DNA of 64,000 nt from positions 14,446,001 through 14,510,000 of the forward strand of contig CAVNZM010000004.1 in assembly GCA_963693365.1 (NCBI GenBank). Direction: 5' to 3'. Under the pieces are notes generated by a model. The model was not told where the DNA came from. It did no database searches and was given only the letters and a program-made list of their open reading frames with translations. Positions 33,208-56,636 of the stretch are shown here, in pieces. How positions within the stretch are numbered: the stretch's first letter is position 1; each line of letters opens with the position of its first letter. Origin of the DNA: Amoebidium appalachense. Lineage: Eukaryota > Ichthyosporea. Both the position numbers and the translations under genes were made by a program.

Positions 33208-33777
33208 TCAGAGTCCATCATAGCCAGCCACGGGGTGCCACCTCAGCTCCCACACCCTCGACCGCAGCCCACTGCCCCCCTCTGTCAGCTCCTGCACCAC
33301 CGTCAGCCTCATGGTCCCTTCACTGCGCCCAGCAAGCCGCGGAAACGACACCATGTGCACACATTGCCCGCCAGACCCGTCCACCAGGCCGCAGTCACTG
33401 ACAGGCAGGGCATCAACACAGCCAGCAGCCATGCCGCCCTCCATGGAGTACTCGGCCCACACGTGGCTGCTGCAGTGGGGAGGCTGCAGCGTGCACACAG
33501 CCGCAACCCACTGCTGTCCGTCGGCCGAGGGGGCCACACTCAACAGGGACACGGGCGAGGCCCCGCGCAGCACGTCCGTTACAGTCGGCAGGGGCCCGTC
33601 TACGGGCTCCACACACACGGCCAGAGGCTGCCAGGCCGCGCACGGTAGGCGCCTGCGCTTACGCTTCATTATGGGCGCACATGGGTCATATACCCGTGTC
33701 TGCACGAGCACGTGCCCAGGCGCCTCGTCGGCAAAGAACACGTGTTTCTTGCTGTTATTGTCGCGTCCCATATTCAT
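33208..33777 (-). CDS. Small protein with RVxF-type PP1-docking motif; possible CBM21-like fold
   Basis: This intronless frame encodes 189 residues, from an ATG at 33775-33777 (a second ATG two codons on) to TGA. High GC content and the absence of low-complexity sequence support coding. Near the N-terminus KKHVFFAD contains K-H-V-F-F (11-15), fitting the [RK]-x-[VI]-x-[FW] docking motif for protein phosphatase 1. In PPP1R3 glycogen-targeting subunits such a motif followed by F-A-D precedes a CBM21 domain. Here the rest (about 70-185) looks beta-rich, with WVAAVCTLQPPHCSSHVWAEYSMEG reading like a CBM21 strand pair when split around its middle. Similarity is too weak to assign. The opposite strand is also open for 164 codons but shows no motif. 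Confidence 0.6.
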   Translation of the reverse strand: MNMGRDNNSKKHVFFADEAPGHVLVQTRVYDPCAPIMKRKRRRLPCAAWQPLAVCVEPVDGPLPTVTDVLRGASPVSLLSVAPSADGQQWVAAVCTLQPPHCSSHVWAEYSMEGGMAAGCVDALPVSDCGLVDGSGGQCVHMVSFPRLAGRSEGTMRLTVVQELTEGGSGLRSRVWELRWHPVAGYDGL

Positions 33778-35128
33778 AATAACTATTAATTGCTCCCCTA
33801 ATTAGTGCTGAGTGGTGATGCAGGACAAAACGAGCAGTCCCGGATGTGAGTGTGTTATTTGATGTTTTCGATGTTTTCGATCGTAATCTAATCTGGCCTT
33901 GGAACTGGCCCTGTGACTCTACATAGCAAATACCAAAAAGAAAGGCAGAAACAGCTTAGTCTACTGCGTCAACTACCGTTATTTTCACCATTCTCCACCC
34001 TATCCTCTTTCACCATACATACAACAACATCCATGCCCCATGCCTGTGCTTTACATACGCCACTGATGCTTTTTCGAAGCAAAGGCATGGAAACTGGAAA
34101 GGCTGGAAGGTGCCACAAAAACATTCCAAGAGTTGCCTTGCAAATGCAGCGTGTCATTATCGTGACTTTAGCTGCTATCATACTATGGCACAATCAGCCA
34201 TAAAGTAACCCAAGGGTCATCTAAAACGATCTAAAACTTTAATCCACCAATCTGCAGAGAGGCTCATGAGGACACGAAACTGAAACACCAATAAGCTCAG
34301 CACTGGCTTTTCTCCTGAACGGCCAATCAGAGTATTTGGCGCCGAAAGCCACCCAAAGAAGACCCATCGGGCCATCATGATCATCCCATGTCATCAGTGA
34401 CACAGAGCAGTCTGACACGTGTGTACTGTGCAATGCATGCGCGTATGCACGTATGGGTGTGCACGTGCGTGCGTGCCCTCATGTGCATGTTTATGTGTGT
34501 GTGTACTGGTGTGACGGGGTGCGCGCGTGCATGTTCGTGTATGCGTGTTGGTTCATATATGTGTGTGTGGAGAGACGTGTGGAGAGGGTGGGCCCCGAGA
34601 GTTGTGTGGGGGGCCGGAGATGCGCCTTTCCTGCATTCGAAAGGACGTTATGTGCGAGTTTTCCAGCAAATGTGCGCGCGTGAGCATAATTCGAGCTGTT
34701 TGTGTATGCGTGGCGGCGTGCGTACCGTTTGGTGTCGCTGGTCTGCAGAAATGGCCCCATGCATATGGTTAAAATGGCTTATCTCCACAGGCTCCCGTGT
34801 GCATGCATTGACAAAGTACATATGCACGTAAGTGGTGCTATATTAGTGTGTCTGCCCGACACCACTTAGAGACTGTTTATTACGTCTCGGAACGTGCACG
34901 TACAAGTAAAAAATCTTTCTTGCCCTCGTCAGAACGCAGAGTGTCGTGAATCCAGCCAGTTTATGTACAAGGCAACACTTGAGGGCCATTACACGAACAC
35001 ACTGCACTAATACACTACATTACCACCACTAATTCATGACCACCAATAGTTTTAGTCGGACAACTATAGCACAACTACATACATATATACATTCAGAGTT
35101 CGGGTAGTAGGGTGTGTGTGTGCATATG

Positions 35129-35161
<33 letters not shown>

Positions 35162-35203
35162 TGATGGTGGTGGTGATCGTGGTGATGGTGGTGGTTGTAG
35201 TTG

Positions 35204-35250
<47 letters not shown>

Positions 35251-35565
35251 GAAAGGGGGGATAGAAAAAAACAACGGACGTTTCTTTATCTTGCTAAGGC
35301 TGGGGTGCCCCTCGAATAATCTAGGCCAGGTCAAAGGTGTTGACACCTGAAAGTTTGTATGGGCGAGGTTGTGGAGGTACTATATTTGTTACGGATCTAT
35401 GTTGGAGTTGAACGTTGAGTCTGCGCAAGCATGTGCATGCGTATGTGGGGTCCGTTCCAGAAACGTCTGTCACACAGTGTTCACGTGTGCTTAGTCTAGC
35501 ACGACGTGTTATGTGGGCACGTACCTTCATACCTTTCAGGTAGGCCACACCGTATTCCATCAGCT
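33778..35565. other. Spacer with promoter-like motifs and GT/poly-G tracts
   Basis: An E2F-like palindrome lies at 34335-34347 beside a CCAAT pentamer (34323-34327). GT-rich sequence spans about 34430-34560; (GT)n plus GGT repeats and poly-G lie at 35127-35248. The remainder is unique sequence without a convincing gene. Confidence 0.6.
34335..34347. promoter_or_regulatory. E2F-like palindrome TTTGGCGCCGAAA
   Basis: TTTGGCGC fits the E2F/DP consensus TTTSSCGC, and the site is near-palindromic. It lies about 560 bases upstream of the PP1-motif gene (minus strand). Function is inferred from the motif alone. Confidence 0.35.
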
Positions 35566-36291
35566 CTAGTCTGCCCTCTTTCCTGCCTTCAAATATGTCC
35601 ACAAGCCCAATATCCGCCCCACCGGGCGGGCCTCCTCCTCACTGAACGACAGCAGGAAGATGGCAATTATGCCGTCGTTGAGCCCACAGGCACCCAACAC
35701 GTGCCACCAGGCGTGCAGCTGCGGGTTGAAGGGCAAGCCCCGCACGGCTCTGCAGGCCGCAAAGTCCACTATCCAGAGTGCAAACGCCAGACCCCCAAGC
35801 ACGGCCGCACGTGTGGTTAGTGCGAGCACGTGCGGCCGGCCTGCCGACTCGAGGCGGTACTTCTTGAGGGTGGCTAGGACGGTGGCAAACAGGTGCAGCT
35901 CACAGAACACGGCCTCAAACAGCAGTATGCCCGCAGCCACGGCCACCCAGTGCGTGAGCATTCCGGCAAAAGACCCCTCTTTGCCCATGTACAGCATGGT
36001 CAGCAGGCTTATGTTCTCAAATATTTCGTCTGCCTTCTGTCCTGACCACCACAGGGTTGCATGGAAGAAGGCCGACGTGGCGCCGGTCATAAAAACTGCA
36101 AAGGCCAAAAAGTGAAACTTGGCGTCCCGGCGCGTTGCTACGGCGTAGTACCATGTCTGCAGGCCACACAGGCAGAAGACCACGTTGCTGATGGTGTTCC
36201 AAAACTCGGCCACGCCGGGGTGCACGGCATAGTTGCTCTCGCACCAGTCAATAGGCGCTGTGGGTGGCCCCCAACGCCCGATTGCGGGCAT
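35566..36291 (-). CDS. Alkaline ceramidase (ACER family)
   Basis: This is an intronless gene of 241 residues from an ATG at 36289-36291 to TAG. The N-terminus carries RWGPPTAPIDWCESNY, the family signature, followed by several hydrophobic helices typical of a seven-pass membrane enzyme of ER/Golgi. Conserved metal-site positions are visible: SAFFHATL (His), the Asp/Glu-bearing GQKADE, and HAWWH (HxxxH) near residue 190. Alkaline ceramidases hydrolyse ceramide to sphingosine and fatty acid using a bound zinc. Length is close to the family norm (about 260-280), slightly short at the C-terminus. It is divergent from SmD2, with 514 bases between start codons. Confidence 0.92.
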   Translation of the reverse strand: MPAIGRWGPPTAPIDWCESNYAVHPGVAEFWNTISNVVFCLCGLQTWYYAVATRRDAKFHFLAFAVFMTGATSAFFHATLWWSGQKADEIFENISLLTMLYMGKEGSFAGMLTHWVAVAAGILLFEAVFCELHLFATVLATLKKYRLESAGRPHVLALTTRAAVLGGLAFALWIVDFAACRAVRGLPFNPQLHAWWHVLGACGLNDGIIAIFLLSFSEEEARPVGRILGLWTYLKAGKRAD

Positions 36292-36805
36292 AACTGCGTG
36301 CGTGTCTTTCCAATCACGAGGGTATATTGTGGGCGCTATATATCTTGTTAACCTGTATGCGGCTGTCGGTATCTTCTTTTACTTACTGCGACGGAAAGAG
36401 CGTTAATTTTTTGAGCAGCACGATACGACAGTACGAGACACAAGAAGCCTGTGGCCCCGCTGAGAAGCGACATGTGCCGCTGAGATTTTTTACGCGCCAA
36501 AGCCAAATTCTTTGGCCGCAAACAATAACACCAAAATAAAACAAATGCAAACAAATTAACAAATGTTATCTATTGGTGTAGAATGGACGCCAAAGCTTTT
36601 AGGCTCGCTAAATTTAAGGTCTGTGATTTAGGTCATGGCTGCTGGACCCCTGTTTAGGCTACACTGGAAGTGTTTCTCGGCGAAGGCCTTTGCGCAGTTT
36701 TTGTGCAAAGTTTTGAAATTCTTTTTCCTAACCAAAGGCCTATCCTACTCAATCAGCCTCAATCCAGCACCCATCCGCATTCACCCTACAAGCCACTTAT
36801 CGAAA
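36292..36805. promoter_or_regulatory. Divergent promoter region, ceramidase/SmD2
   Basis: These 514 bases separate the start codons of two divergently oriented genes and must contain both promoters. The site GCGCCAAA at 36494-36501 matches an E2F-type consensus in reverse. The region is AT-richer than the exons and free of microsatellites. Confidence 0.5.
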
Positions 36806-38041
36806 ATGGCGGCGTAAGTGCCCTATCACAAAATTTCCCGTATTTTAGGGGCATTTCAGTTTAGTGATGTTGCCGTCGTTCGACTAAGCAAAAGTTGTTG
36901 GCATATAGGTAGATCGGTGACTTTCTCGCCGTTTAATCAGTGTATTGATGAGTTTTGCTTCCCGATTTAGACCATAAGCTGTATCATAGAATCGCTTCAT
37001 TTTGTTTGTTTAGACAAGTCTGACACAATCAGGGCCCTTCAACTCAGTCCTGAAATTCTGGCAGTTGGCTATTCGAGACTTGGGGACGCGCTGTAGAGTC
37101 TGTCAAGACTGACAAGCACGTATTCTTCATTACACTCTACATTTGGGAAGCATCTAATACTCGATGCGCGCTCTACTTTCCATCTGCTCAACTACACTTA
37201 GCAATGTCCACACACGTGAGAGTGACCATAGTAATGTCATGTGTTACTGATGGGACACGGTGTCTCCCTCGTTTGGCCACGCTAACTGATCCGCGTTCTG
37301 TTATTCAAACACCCCTACCCTATTCATAGACTTTCTGGCTTTCCTGCTGCTCTCCTACTTTTACAGCCATACGATGGGCACATGTAAAGCGTCCAATCCA
37401 CACCCTGACAGGGTTCGGTAACATGCACGATGCGCTTGTGTCCGCAACTAGTTACTGTTTCCTTCCAGTCCATGCTCCCCCCCCCCCCCCCCCCCCCACA
37501 CCCCCAACCTCCACTTTGTTTTCAACTTGTGTTTCTGACCTTTGGTTGAGGGGCAGCAAGGCGAAGGCAGAGATGACAGCGGACGAGCTGAAGGCGGCAG
37601 AGGAGTTGGAGTTCAACACGGGCCCCCTGTCGGTGCTCACACAGTCCGTCAAGACAAACTCACAGGTGCGTGTTGGTTTCAAGTGCAGGCACAGAGGGGT
37701 TGGGGTGGTGTGCAGGAACGGCGCTCCTTCCCTCTGGCGCTTTTCGTTTTTCCTCCCACGCACACGCACACAGAGACACACACACACACATACTATCCGC
37801 CCTCCCTCCCCTCACCCCTCTTATCCCTACATTTTTGCTGTCTCCCTTTTACCTTCCCCGTTCTTTCTCTCTCTCTCTCTCTCGCTCTTTCCCTCCCCCC
37901 CCCCCCCCCCCTACTGTGGATGACGTGGGCCCCCCCTGAGGATGGGCTCTGCTTATTATGCATACTCTTTATGTATGGCTTGCATTCTGCATCGTGTTAT
38001 CCGTTTGTTCTTGTGTACTTCGTACTTTTTGACGCATTCAA

Positions 38042-38090
<49 letters not shown>

Positions 38091-38745
38091 CCCAACGCGC
38101 CACCACCGCAAACACCACCCCCACGCGCCCAACAAGTTGGCTCTGTTTCTGCGGCGTACCGTGTGTGTTTTGTGTGTGTGTTGTGTCCACATTTTTCACC
38201 TTCGTTCTTCTGTGCTCTATATTGTATATTGCATTGTCCCCCAACCCCTGTATGTGCGTGTGCCCATGCAAGGTGTCGCTCTATGTTCACCCCTCCCTCC
38301 CCTCCACCCGGCTCCCTACATACTGCATTTGTTGTGCACATGAGCCTCACCAGTTGTGATGTGTTCTGCGTTGTCTCGTTGTGAGTGTTCTTGTACTCTT
38401 CACTGCATCCCCCCCCCCCCCCCCCCCCCCCTATGCGCTCTCGTGTTCGCTGCTTCTCTGCCGCTCTCTCCAGTCTTTTTCTGTGCTTCGTCTGATGGGA
38501 GTTATGATGCTGAACACATGCAGGGTTATGATATCATAATCCTCGTGTTGTCCGTTATGAGGTGCACCTTGTACTCCGTACGAAATCTACCCCTTACCCC
38601 CACACGCACACACATACTACACACACACCTCGCGTGAAGGTGTGTTCATGCTCTGCAACCCCCCACCCCCTTCTTCCCCCTCCCCTGGCCGGCCTGTGCC
38701 CTCCTCGACTACCTCACACACACACATGCGCGCGCACACATACAT

Positions 38746-38782
<37 letters not shown>

Positions 38783-39442
38783 TCATGGCATACACGAAGA
38801 AAAAAATAAGAAGAGAAAAGAAATGGCAAGAGGGGGAGAATATGAAGTGTACGCAACCAACCCACGGATTTTATCCACACAGTTCTTACGTTCGTTTTCC
38901 CTTCTTCAAAGGATAGGTTGATGTGGGGAAGGGGTTGTTTTTCTCCTAACGATGCTCATCCGGATCACATGTTGCTGTTATTGGCACGTGAAACGCCTCT
39001 TGGCATGACAGCCTTTATGGTCAGCAAAGGGGCGCCATCCTCCTGCCATATGCACACCATACAATTCTCTGTATCTGTTGCCAAACCTTACTGTTGGTGC
39101 ACACACCCATCCCTCCTTTGTTGTGCCATTGCACAGCATGCACCTGTCTTATGCATCAAGCACACACACTACCTGCGCCACTCACACACACACACATACA
39201 CCCAGGTGCTGATCAACTGCCGCAACAACCGCAAGCTGCTTGGTCGTGTCAAGGCGTTTGACCGGCACTGTAACATGGTCCTAGAGAATGTCAAGGAGAT
39301 GTGGACCGAGCAGCCCCGCACAGCAAAGGGCCAGAAGAAGGCCCGCCCCGTCAATAAGGACCGCTTCATCTCAAAGCTCTTTCTGAGGGGGGACTCTGTG
39401 ATCCTGGTGCTGAGAAACACGGCACAGGCGCCTGCTAAGTAG
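36806..39442 (+). CDS. SNRPD2: Small nuclear ribonucleoprotein Sm D2
   Basis: There are three exons: 36806-36813 (only ATGGCGGC is coding), 37551-37665 and 39206-39442 (TAG), giving 119 residues. Donors are GTAAGT and GTGCGT; acceptors are GTTGAG and ACCCAG. The sequence [20 protein letters not shown] stretch, [21 protein letters not shown] and [14 protein letters not shown] are near-invariant SmD2 blocks covering Sm1. [19 protein letters not shown] is Sm2 with the RGD-type RNA-binding turn. SmD2 is a member of the heptameric Sm ring on spliceosomal snRNAs. The start was fixed by phase: the 8-nt first exon plus one base of exon 2 recreates an in-frame Ala codon after Met-Ala. Its introns carry poly-C, (CT)n and the dispersed 40-bp element. 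Confidence 0.95.
37919..37958 (+). repeat. Dispersed 40-bp repeat, copy 2
   Basis: This matches the minus strand of 7321-7360 at 37 of 40 positions. It lies in the second intron of the SmD2 gene, just after a poly-C run. Confidence 0.75.
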
Positions 39443-40399
39443 AATGGTTATGGGGTGGGTGGTTGCTGGGCTGCGGGTCGGCCTGGCTGTTTATAAGTAG
39501 GGGGCATGCCATATGCATGTGCCCGTATGTATGCGCGTAGTCAATGTAGCTCGGCTGGTCCGAGTGTATGCACGAGATTTTTCTGATGCTGCTACTACCT
39601 CCCCTCCTCCTCCCCCCTCCCCCTCCCCCCGGTCGAAACACACACACACACATCATGTTCAGTGGTAGGACTAAGTGGCATGCATATTGTGTTGGTGGGC
39701 TTGCCCTGTCAGCAAGAGGTTGCAGCTGCAGGTCCGGTCCATTTTGCCGTCACTCCCGTTTGGTATGTTCACATGGTCTTGTGTCGTCCATCTAGTGCAT
39801 GCCACGTTGCCCTACGACGTGCACACACGTGTCCATATCGATATCTGGGGTGCTCTACAAAACACTCCGGAAATTATGCCATCAACTGCAACAACCTGAG
39901 AAAGGCGTTCAACGCCCCACACGCTGTGTGCATGTGGAATGTATTTTCACTCTTGATTAATATATGAAACTAAAAAAAAAGTAGGAATATGATAGAACTA
40001 TAAAGAAAATAGGAATAAAAAAGCAGGTTTCTGCAGAGAGCAATTTAGTAAACCGGATGTTCCGGGTCACTGCATGCACACCTTGTAACTAGCATAGTTC
40101 AAGTCTGTCCGGCGAGCAGGGTCATAATGTCCCTTGGCACATTTTGGCATGCAATAGGGTTTTGAGGTTTTCGAGAGCTAAATTCAGAAGTCAGGCTTTG
40201 CCTTTACATTCGAATTCACATTCACACATGTAGCACGCGACACCTTACCATTCGTACACACATATCCACCAGTCGGACACACTGCTGGCTAATAACGGTG
40301 CAATCCATGCACCAAACATTCACTAATCTTATCTGACTCATTCATACATGATAATCTGCCAATCACAAAGCAAAACATCTAGCCATATATGGTGCACAC
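39443..40399. other. Spacer between convergent genes
   Basis: This is unique sequence with a C-rich stretch at 39600-39630. It carries the 3' ends of SmD2 (plus) and the WDR5-like gene (minus). AT-rich sequence near 39955-40020 contains several A runs. I see no gene. Confidence 0.65.
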
Positions 40400-49500
<9,101 letters not shown>

Positions 49501-49991
49501 GGCTGCAGGTGGAGGCCACGGTGAGAGCACGTGCGTGCCTGTCTGTGCACGCACAGAGGCACCTGCCACGTGTACACGCACAAATGGCCCTCCTCACGGT
49601 GGCCACACTTACCGTTGGGCTAGCCTTGGACCCCACCTATAGTACTAGTATTTACGGTGCTCCCGCCTGCCCGCGGGCTGCTGTTCGAACGTTGAAGACC
49701 GTATGGGTGTACGGGCGCCAAGGGGGAGAAACGAAAACCTCGGGTGTACTGAAACCTCGGGAGTACAAAGGGTGTATGACGTCAGCGATTGTTGATCCTG
49801 CCTTATATGGCAGGTAGTTAAGTCCTGCTTACGTCACCAAGGAGAGAACCTCGGGAGTCGCAATGTAGTGATAATAAATGCGTGAGCGTCACGGTGTCGC
49901 TACATCTCAAGCTGTTCCCTTCACTGAGGCCGTTCTGCCCCACGTGCGTCCTTTCCTTCTCCTCCCCCTTCCCCCCCCTGGCGCGTGTTTT
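49501..49991. promoter_or_regulatory. Divergent promoter region, WDR5-like/acid phosphatase
   Basis: These 491 bases separate two divergent start codons. They contain a perfect TGACGTCA palindrome at 49777-49784, a second half-palindrome TTACGTCA at 49829-49836 and a CArG-type CCTTATATGG at 49801-49810, all within 60 bases. CCTCGGGAG or a close variant occurs three times (49737-49744, 49755-49763, 49849-49857). The cluster looks like a control region; the factors are unknown. Confidence 0.55.
49777..49784. promoter_or_regulatory. CRE-like palindrome TGACGTCA
   Basis: This is an exact bZIP/CREB-type consensus, 215 bases upstream of the phosphatase start and 277 bases upstream of the WDR5-like start. 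Confidence 0.5.
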
Positions 49992-54426
<4,435 letters not shown>

Positions 54427-54547
54427 CAGTAGAAGTGCACGACACGTGCATGTAAAGTAGTTAGTTGCATGCACTGCATGTATTTGAACGTTCACTACAC
54501 GGCACATAAATGAGCGTGCACACACGTACACACACACACGCGCGTGC

Positions 54548-54585
<38 letters not shown>

Positions 54586-55265
54586 CATATACTCGCACGT
54601 GCATGCACACGGCCCATACAATGCCAGGCAACTGCACTTTTACCTGCACATCATGCACCCACTGTGGAGCTACGAATGTGGATATGCCACAACCCCATCC
54701 ACCATGACAGTGTGTCTTGTTTTTCTTCTGTACCAGCAAATACTTTCACAAAGTGGTCGAATGAATGAATGTGCCCCGGCGGTATTGGCTGATGTTTTGG
54801 CCTATTCATCGGGGGTAGGCTGATGGCTGTGCATGATTGGCCGGAAGAGACTTGGCTGAGTGGGCCAATAAGCAGTTGCCAAATATGGCAATGAATAACT
54901 GTAGATGATTGGCATAATAAACCTGGGCCAGTGGCCACATATGGCAGCCCATAGCTGTGGATGATTGGCGCGCGCGCACGCACGCACGCACGCACGCACG
55001 CACACCATATGCACGGCCGCGGTTACCGAGGCAGGCACCCGGTGTCGCCAACTGATATGTATTATTGGTCACGGGACCCAACTGGCTGCAGCTCGCCTCC
55101 ACTACCACCTCACAGGTGTCACCTTAATTTTTCGGTTTCATTCCTCTCTGGCCGAAAATCTGATATCACAAACAGAGGCAACAGTTGTCGGTTCTTCCCA
55201 CTCTCCTGCTTATAGGGGGGGGGGGGGGGGAGGGGGAAGGGGGCTGGGGGGATCCGAAGGGGGGT

Positions 55266-55319
<54 letters not shown>

Positions 55320-56636
55320 GGGGGGGCAGCCTGGGGTGGGTTCCTCCGCAACCCCCAGCTAACTAAATGTTGCGGCGCACATCACTTTGCATCTCGGAGT
55401 CCGGATTCCCCGGGCTCCATCCCGGTGGGCCTCCCCCGCCTCCACCTACACATGTGAGGCTATGCTCGAGCTCCCCCCCCCCCTTTCTCCTTTTCCCCGC
55501 CCACCACGTGCACCGCTCAAGCCAACCGCCCTCGGTTCCGCCGACTCCGGGCCCTCCGGCACACTCTCGCCTTATTAGCTGGGCCACATGTCTTCCTACT
55601 ACCCATCAACCCTCAGCTCCGGATCCGAGTCATACCTCACTCTGTGTAGCGCTACCGTGTGTGTTGAAACTCCGGAAAGTGTCACTAAATTTTTGAGGGC
55701 ACTAAATAGGTTCACCGATTTGTCAACCAGTGGCCGGTTAATACAGCCAAAATGGTAAAAGAAGTAGCGCTAAAAATGGCCCAGGTGGTTCTATTAGCTA
55801 GCCCATCCGTCAGTGCCGCAGGAACTTCGTTGCTAAAACGAAGTTTCACACCCTGGCTCGAGCCGCTCGAGGGTAAACAAACCCTAGCCCTGACGGATTA
55901 ATGAGGAACTATTTGATTGGCGCTGTCGCAATCAACAAAATCTTCCGCTACCTTCCTTGGTGGGGGTCTACAGGGGAATTTCTTTGTGCTTTTTTATATA
56001 GTACCCATAGCTATGGTCCCTATAAGGGGGATCTGCAAGATAAAACCTACGTGATCCAATTTTTTTTTTTTTTGTAAAATATCATGCAGTCGTGTGTATA
56101 ATACAGGTAGGCCGGCAAGATAAACAGGCAGACTGGGCTCTGTGAATTGTCAATTTGCTGCATCCCCGCCTCCAAAAGAGGTATGTGGAGAACCACCTAT
56201 CAACAGATAGGGCAAGTTGTGGCCAATCATCATGGGGCAGGTAATGACCAACAAACAAACGTTAATGAGCGCAAACGACTGCAGTGAAGTCAGGCTGGTG
56301 ACCCTTGCTGTCTTGCTTGGGTGGCACTAAATAAAAAGAAAAACCGACACTCGGAAAAGCGACTATTTACTTGTTTCTAATCATAAATATTTACCACCAC
56401 TACGTTATCTCATTTCGGAAAATACGGTTCATCGCGCGCCGAGGGGCCCGAACCGTGCGGGGCCCTGAGCTACGTTTGTGCAGCACACAGTTACTAAGGT
56501 TGACACAGCCATGACTGTACACTATCTGACCTAAGGCTATCCAGGGGGGTGAGGGCGGCACCAGGCTCGCAAAACGGGACAGGGGCACTAAGTTCACAAC
56601 TAAAAGAGAACGAGAGAAAAAACGTGCATCGTATCA
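54427..56636. other. Spacer between convergent genes
   Basis: This holds a poly-G block (54550-54584), three degenerate units at 54828-54970, a (CACG)n stretch (54968-55003), poly-G tracts (55216-55230 and 55267-55318) and unique sequence 55330-56636. No convincing exon was found. Confidence 0.65.
54828..54970. repeat. Three degenerate tandem units of about 60 bp
   Basis: The block GCTGTGCATGATTGGC is followed by about 50 bases including GGGCCAATAAG and an ATATGGCA element, then returns as ACTGTAGATGATTGGC and GCTGTGGATGATTGGC. The copies are diverged. Confidence 0.65.

Noticed and set aside
33311-33805. A 164-codon plus-strand frame
   Set aside because: It is the opposite strand of the PP1-motif gene and shows no recognisable motif. 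It is not excluded entirely, but the minus strand is preferred for its docking motif and start.
55370-55600. A possible tRNA-derived element or exon in GC-rich unique sequence
   Set aside because: GGATTCCCCGGGCTCC only loosely resembles a B box; no A box or conserved frame was found.
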